Shown here piece after piece: positions 46,244 through 49,701 of a stretch of 49,701 bases of DNA. The position numbers and the translations under genes are program-made. Below the pieces are notes generated by a model that did not search any database, was not told the origin of the DNA, and saw only the letters and a list, made by a program, of their open reading frames with translations. Each line of letters opens with the position of its first letter. Positions within the stretch are counted from its first letter, which is position 1. This DNA is from Actinospica acidithermotolerans (lineage in GTDB: Bacteria > Actinomycetota > Actinomycetes > Streptomycetales > Catenulisporaceae): the NCBI RefSeq assembly GCF_018139625.1, contig NZ_JAGSOH010000048.1, forward strand, positions 1 to 49,701. Direction: 5' to 3'.

Positions 46244-46972
46244 ATGGCCAAGAACACCTTCGGCAACGCCTCCATCGGCGGCGACGGCATCATCAACCAG
46301 GGCGGCGCGAACGTGCGCCAGACCTTCAACCAGGCCGAGAGCCCCGAGACGGCCGCCGCTGAGCATGCGAGGCGGCTTTCGCTGCTGGAGGAGGCGAGGC
46401 GCGAGCAGGCGGACGTGGACCGCAGCATCTTCGTGGTCTACGGCCGGGACACCGCCGTCAACAACGCCGTCTTCCAGCTGCTGCGCAATCTCGACCTCAA
46501 GCCGCTGGAGTGGGAGAAACTGGTGCGCGGCAGCCGGGACGGGCGCATGACGCCGATCCTGGGCGACGTCGTCATCAACGCTCCACGGCTGGCCGCCGCG
46601 GCCGTCGTGATCCTCACACCCGAGGACGCGGTCATGCTGCACCCGGAACTGCGTAAGCCGCGCGAAGACGCCTTCGAACTGCATCCGACGCTGCAGCCGC
46701 GGCCGAACGTGCTGGTGGAGCTCGGGATCGTGCTCGGGGTCTATCCCGAGCGCACGCTGATCCTCGAGTTCGGCGAGCTGCGGCCGATCGCCGACCTGGG
46801 CGGGTTCAACTCGGTCCGCTTCCAGCAGTCGACGAATCTCGTCGACGCTCTGCGGAAGGTCGCGGGGCGGCTGCAGCAGGCCGGGCTGCCGGTCGACGAC
46901 GCGGGCTCGGCCTGGCTCGATCCGAAGCCGTTCCAGAACCTCAAGGCCTATCGCCGCAAGCCGGTCGTCTGA
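46244..46972 (+). CDS. TIR-like nucleotide-binding effector with N-terminal INQGG motif
   Basis: The 242-aa protein has the shared Gly/Asn/Gln motif at residues 7-28, a helical linker (36-58) and a TIR-like domain of the PF10137 (CAP12-like) type at about 61-200. That domain shows SIFVVYGRD, AVVILTPEDAV, RPNVLVELG with the putative catalytic Glu159, then LILEFGELRPIADLGGF. Domains of this type cleave NAD+ or make ADP-ribose derivatives in phage-defence systems. It is the last gene of the three-gene operon. The following minus-strand gene encodes a ThsA-type macro-domain protein, the expected reader of a TIR product. Confidence 0.85.
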   Translation: MAKNTFGNASIGGDGIINQGGANVRQTFNQAESPETAAAEHARRLSLLEEARREQADVDRSIFVVYGRDTAVNNAVFQLLRNLDLKPLEWEKLVRGSRDGRMTPILGDVVINAPRLAAAAVVILTPEDAVMLHPELRKPREDAFELHPTLQPRPNVLVELGIVLGVYPERTLILEFGELRPIADLGGFNSVRFQQSTNLVDALRKVAGRLQQAGLPVDDAGSAWLDPKPFQNLKAYRRKPVV

Positions 46973-46984
46973 CCGGGCGGCGGG

Positions 46985-47041
46985 GCAGTCCCTCGGGGCT
47001 GCGGGCGACCTCAGCGGTCGGCCGCCGCCCCGAGGGACTGC
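46985..47041. terminator. Long-loop inverted repeat between TIR-like and macro-domain genes
   Basis: Perfect 15-bp arms GCAGTCCCTCGGGGC (46985-46999) and complement (47027-47041) flank 27 nt. The right arm lies inside the 3' coding end of the macro-domain gene. It probably works as a shared terminator for the two convergent genes. Confidence 0.65.
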
Positions 47042-47901
47042 AGGAAGTCGGCGATGCTCGGCAGGTCGATCCGGTTCAGGTCCTCGGGCCGGATCAGCAC
47101 CCGCAGCTCCCGGCAGACCCGCCGCTCCCGCGAGCGCACCACGAAGGACAGCAGGATCAGCCGGAGGATGTCCTGCGCCTCCAGATAGTCGAGCCGGGCC
47201 AGCCCCGCCCCCAGCAGCGGGATGGCGAGCGCGTCCTGGTGCCCGCGCCGGTCGACGGCGTCCCACAGCCGGTTCAGCCCGAGCCAGAGGTCCTCGACGC
47301 TCGACCGCGCCACGCCGTCGCCGCCCACCGCGCTGTACGCCACCGCGAACACCCGCCGCGGTCCGTCGTCGAGGACCGCGACCGTGCCGATCGGATAGCG
47401 CACCGTACCGCCCGCACGCCTACGGTTGCGGCGAGCGGAACCCGCCGGCCGCGACCCGCGCAGCGCCGACGTCACCGCGGCACTCAGCTTCGCCGCGTCG
47501 CCCCCGTAGACGCGAGCGAGAAGCTGCCCCTGCACGGACGCCGGGCTGATCGGCCCGTGCGGCCATACGTCCGTGGAGAAGGTGTCGGAGAAGCCGACCG
47601 CCAGATGCTCCGGCCGGTCGAAGAGGTCGCCCGGCTCCACCACCACCGTCATCCCCGGGTACCTGAACTCGCGCCGCACGTGCGTACGCGGCCGCGCCCG
47701 TATCGCGGCGTATGCGAGGCACGGTCCGATAGCGGCCAGCGTCCACCGCCCCGGATCGGCGAAGGCCGCCGGCACCGCCGGCCCCACGAACTGGACCGCC
47801 GCCGAGACCGCGCCGAACGCGCCGAGCAGAGTCCCGCAGAAGAGCCGCAGCGCGCGGCGGCCCTGCCCCGGTTGCCGCAGAACACTGAGAAGCGGTGACA
47901 T
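47011..47901 (-). CDS. Two-TM protein with ThsA-type macro domain (type II Thoeris ThsA-like)
   Basis: The 296-aa protein has two N-terminal hydrophobic helices (about 17-44 and 51-68). A macro-like domain runs from about 80 to the C-terminus: EPGDLFDRPEHLAVGFSDTF, SVQGQLLARVYGGD, RYPIGTVAVL, AVAYSAVGGDGVARSS, IPLLGAGLARL and LIRPEDLNRID. Two TM helices plus a macro domain is the architecture of type II Thoeris ThsA, a membrane effector triggered by an ADP-ribose-type signal made by a TIR protein. It is convergent with the TIR-like gene and divergent from the SARP-macro gene. Confidence 0.83.
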   Translation of the reverse strand: MSPLLSVLRQPGQGRRALRLFCGTLLGAFGAVSAAVQFVGPAVPAAFADPGRWTLAAIGPCLAYAAIRARPRTHVRREFRYPGMTVVVEPGDLFDRPEHLAVGFSDTFSTDVWPHGPISPASVQGQLLARVYGGDAAKLSAAVTSALRGSRPAGSARRNRRRAGGTVRYPIGTVAVLDDGPRRVFAVAYSAVGGDGVARSSVEDLWLGLNRLWDAVDRRGHQDALAIPLLGAGLARLDYLEAQDILRLILLSFVVRSRERRVCRELRVLIRPEDLNRIDLPSIADFLQSLGAAADR

Positions 47902-47938
47902 CTAGGTCTCATCTCGTCTTTCGGCCTGCCGGCCGACG

Positions 47939-47952
47939 GGTAATCAGTTACC
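47939..47952. promoter_or_regulatory. GGTAA-N4-TTACC inverted repeat in the divergent promoter region
   Basis: Five-base arms around TCAG lie roughly midway in the 113-bp region between the macro-domain gene (start 47901) and the SARP-macro gene (start 48015). It is a candidate binding site of the SARP-macro regulator for both promoters. Confidence 0.45.
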
Positions 47953-47968
47953 GTGCCCTTGGTGGATC

Positions 47969-47992
47969 GCCGCGGAAGGAGAGGTCCGCGGC
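47969..47992 (+). promoter_or_regulatory. Leader hairpin upstream of the SARP-macro gene
   Basis: GCCGCGGA and TCCGCGGC are perfect 8-bp arms around the loop AGGAGAGG. The loop looks like a Shine-Dalgarno sequence but is 30 bases from the ATG; the used one is GGAGAGGG at 48001-48008. Operator or RNA leader element are both possible. Confidence 0.5.
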
Positions 47993-48014
47993 ACGTGGTG
48001 GGAGAGGGTTCGAC

Positions 48015-49352
48015 ATGACGCGCATCCGCGTGAGCGTGTTGGGGCCCGTGCAGGTCGAGGTGGACGGGAGCGTCGCGAAGCTCTCGCCCCGGGCACTGCG
48101 CGTCTTGATGCGGCTGGTGGCCGCGGGAGGACGCCCGGTGGGAGTGAAGCAGCTGCGCTGGGATCTGTGGCGCGAAGTGGATCGGCCGCACGAGTCGCGA
48201 AACGGGCGCAACCAGGTGCAGAAGGGCATCTCCGAGCTGCGCGGGATCTTCGATCCGGCCCGCTCCGGAGCCGCCGACGACGTATTGCGGACCGAGGAGC
48301 TCTACAGCGGACCGGAACGGGAGAGCGCCTACCGGCTGGTGCTCGGCCCCGACAGCCTGGACGCGGCGGAGTTCGGCGCCCTCGTCGCCGACGCCATGCA
48401 CGGCGCCGTAGCCGCGTCCGCCGACCGGCTGACCCGGGCGGTAGCGCTGTGGCGCGGCAGGCCGCTCGCCCAAGCCGGCGACGAGGCGTACGCCGAGAAC
48501 CTGGTGCGGATATGGCGCGAGCAATACGCGACCGCCCTGCGCGAACTCGTCCGCATCCACGGCGAGTTCGGCCGCTATGACCTCGCATTGCCCTTCGCTC
48601 GAAGGCTGGCAGAGGAGTTCCCCGACGACGCCGAGGCCGCCGCGGCCCTGACCGGGGTTCACGAACGCCTGCGCGCCCGGCACGGCGACGAACTGCTCCG
48701 CCGCGCCTTCCCGGAGCTGCGGACCGAGGTGGCGCTGGTCCGGGGCGACCTGTTCGCCCAGAAGGACGCGAGCCTGGTCATCGGCTTCACAGACACCTTC
48801 GACGTGGAGACCAAGGAAAGCAGGGTCATCAGCCGGGAAAGCGTGCAAGGCCAGCTCGTAGACCGCCTGTACGGCGGCGACACGACCGCACTGGACCGCG
48901 AGCTGCGCCGCGGCCTACGAGCGGTCCCCGCGCTGGGCATGGAGTCCCGAAGCGCCAAGCCGCGCGGCAAACTCCTGCGATACCCCGTAGGCACGGTCAT
49001 CCCCGTACCCCTGGACGGCCGCCTGATATATGCCGCCGCGTACTCCAGGCTAGACAACGATCTGGTGGCGAGATCGAGCCGCGACGACCTGGCGGCCACC
49101 CTGGACCGGGTCTGGGAGAGCGCCGCGCGATACGGCCGCATGCTCCCGATCGCAGTCCCCCTGCTCGGCTCAGGCCTGGCCCGCATCACCGAGCTCCGCC
49201 AGGAGCAGCTGCTGGGCATGATCGTCGAGTCCTTCCTGCGCGGCTGCCGCCGACACGACACGGTCGCCCCGCAGCTCCGCATCGTCCTGCGCCCCGAGGA
49301 CCTCGAGCGCGTGGACCCCGTCCGCGTCGCGAAGGAGGTCTTCGCCCTCTAG
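48015..49352 (+). CDS. SARP-type transcriptional regulator fused to a ThsA-type macro domain
   Basis: The 445-aa protein starts with an OmpR-like winged-helix DNA-binding domain (about 3-95: RVSVLGPVQVEVDG, SPRALRVLMRLVAAGG). A bacterial transcriptional activation (BTAD) helical domain follows (about 110-230: VALWRGRPLAQAGDEAYAEN, YDLALPFARRLAEEFP). The macro domain (about 236-445) is homologous to that of the divergent gene: RGDLF, SVQGQLVDRLYGGD, RYPVGTVI, AAYSRLDNDLVARSS, VPLLGSGLARI and LRPEDLERVD. SARPs normally end in an NB-ARC/TPR part; here it is replaced by a predicted ADP-ribose-type ligand sensor. ATG 48015 has GGAGAGGG six bases upstream. Confidence 0.85.
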   Translation: MTRIRVSVLGPVQVEVDGSVAKLSPRALRVLMRLVAAGGRPVGVKQLRWDLWREVDRPHESRNGRNQVQKGISELRGIFDPARSGAADDVLRTEELYSGPERESAYRLVLGPDSLDAAEFGALVADAMHGAVAASADRLTRAVALWRGRPLAQAGDEAYAENLVRIWREQYATALRELVRIHGEFGRYDLALPFARRLAEEFPDDAEAAAALTGVHERLRARHGDELLRRAFPELRTEVALVRGDLFAQKDASLVIGFTDTFDVETKESRVISRESVQGQLVDRLYGGDTTALDRELRRGLRAVPALGMESRSAKPRGKLLRYPVGTVIPVPLDGRLIYAAAYSRLDNDLVARSSRDDLAATLDRVWESAARYGRMLPIAVPLLGSGLARITELRQEQLLGMIVESFLRGCRRHDTVAPQLRIVLRPEDLERVDPVRVAKEVFAL

Positions 49353-49455
49353 CGCACCACCCGCCCCGCTTCCGCCGCTAGCGCCGCCGCGCTTCCGGCC
49401 CGCTTCCGATGCGGGGGAGCGGTCGGTACGGCCCGCGAGGCTGCGCGCCCGAAGA

Positions 49456-49497
49456 CCATCAGGGTCGCACCGGGCCGACCCGGTGCAACCCTGATGG
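49456..49497. terminator. Terminator between the SARP-macro gene and glnA
   Basis: A 19-bp stem with one mismatch (left arm begins CCATCAGGGT, right arm ends CCCTGATGG) closes on a CCGA loop. It is placed to stop both convergent genes. Confidence 0.82.
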
Positions 49498-49520
49498 GAA
49501 CCTGCAGATCAGAACACTGA

Positions 49521-49701
49521 TCAGATGTCGTAGTAAAGCTCGAACTCGTGCGGGTGGGGGCGCAGGCGGATCGGGTCGATCTCGGCGGACTGCTTGTAGG
49601 CGATCCAGGTCTCGATCAGGTCCGGGGTGAAGACGCCGCCCGCGGTGAGGTACTCGTGGTCCTCCTCGAGGGCGGTGAGGACGGCGGGGAGGGAGCCGGG
49701 G
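49521..49701 (-). CDS. glnA: Glutamine synthetase type I, C-terminal end (5' part outside window)
   Basis: The minus-strand reading up to the right edge gives the C-terminus of Gln[21 protein letters not shown] is followed by [20 protein letters not shown] and stop, the conserved end of prokaryotic GSI, which makes glutamine from glutamate and ammonia with ATP. About 60 codons are present. The adenylylation site and active site lie outside the window. Confidence 0.95.
   Translation of the reverse strand, partial: PGSLPAVLTALEEDHEYLTAGGVFTPDLIETWIAYKQSAEIDPIRLRPHPHEFELYYDI

Noticed and set aside
45059-47266. 735-aa minus-strand open frame across the 540-aa and TIR-like genes
   Set aside because: It has Arg/Val/Asp/Gln-rich shadow composition and overlaps three well-supported genes.

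Overview
The window is a GC-rich (about 70 % by eye), densely coding actinobacterial chromosome segment. A DUF3117 protein, a sigE / anti-sigma / tatB / mrp neighbourhood, the succinylase branch of diaminopimelate synthesis next to fdxA, a DivIVA-like protein, small alanine-rich secreted proteins and rare TTA leucine codons point to a filamentous, Streptomyces- or Catenulispora-like actinomycete. The genus is an inference. No rRNA, tRNA, insertion sequence or CRISPR array was recognised.

Left part (1-20 kb) is mostly core metabolism. It holds a glycerophosphodiesterase lipoprotein, a FIST-domain protein, a ROK sugar kinase, a MarR repressor with a drug-efflux pump and a paired 17-bp operator, threonine ammonia-lyase, fdxA-dapC, two small secreted proteins, a membrane-anchored transglycosylase-like protein, dapD-dapE, an exported esterase, a LOG-family hydrolase overlapping bioA tail to tail, a DivIVA-like protein, a GrpB protein and an enoyl-CoA hydratase.

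Middle part (20-38 kb): DUF3117, a 66-bp minisatellite, an envelope-stress module (ECF sigma factor, zinc anti-sigma factor, TatB-like protein), then the minus-strand group mrp / DUF1003 / MgtE-N-CBS protein. Next come a DMT permease and three genes that look like the lower ethylmalonyl-CoA pathway (CoA-ester lyase, acyl-CoA dehydrogenase, MaoC hydratase). A Phd-VapC module sits between the first two. DUF6758, a PHP phosphoesterase, MarC, KptA and a VOC protein follow. In three places (the glycerophosphodiesterase, anti-sigma and PHP genes) the 3' end of a gene, through or close to its stop codon, is repeated just downstream.

Right part (38-49.7 kb): a large secreted beta-helix/PKD protein, a DinB/DUF664 protein, a decayed MFS gene and a GT4 glycosyltransferase with a TTA codon. 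Then comes the most interesting block, 43.9-49.35 kb. A three-gene operon encodes a membrane-anchored NTF2-like protein, a 540-aa membrane protein of unknown function and a TIR-like protein. The extreme C-terminus of the 540-aa protein and the extreme N-terminus of the TIR-like protein share a gapless 22-residue Gly/Asn/Gln motif, in the manner of receptor/effector amyloid-signalling pairs. Convergent to it is a two-TM protein with a ThsA-type macro domain (type II Thoeris-like architecture). Divergent from that is a SARP regulator whose C-terminus is a second copy of the same macro domain. My reading, which is inference, is that the TIR-like enzyme makes an ADP-ribose-type signal sensed both by a membrane effector and by a transcription factor. 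The window ends in glnA.
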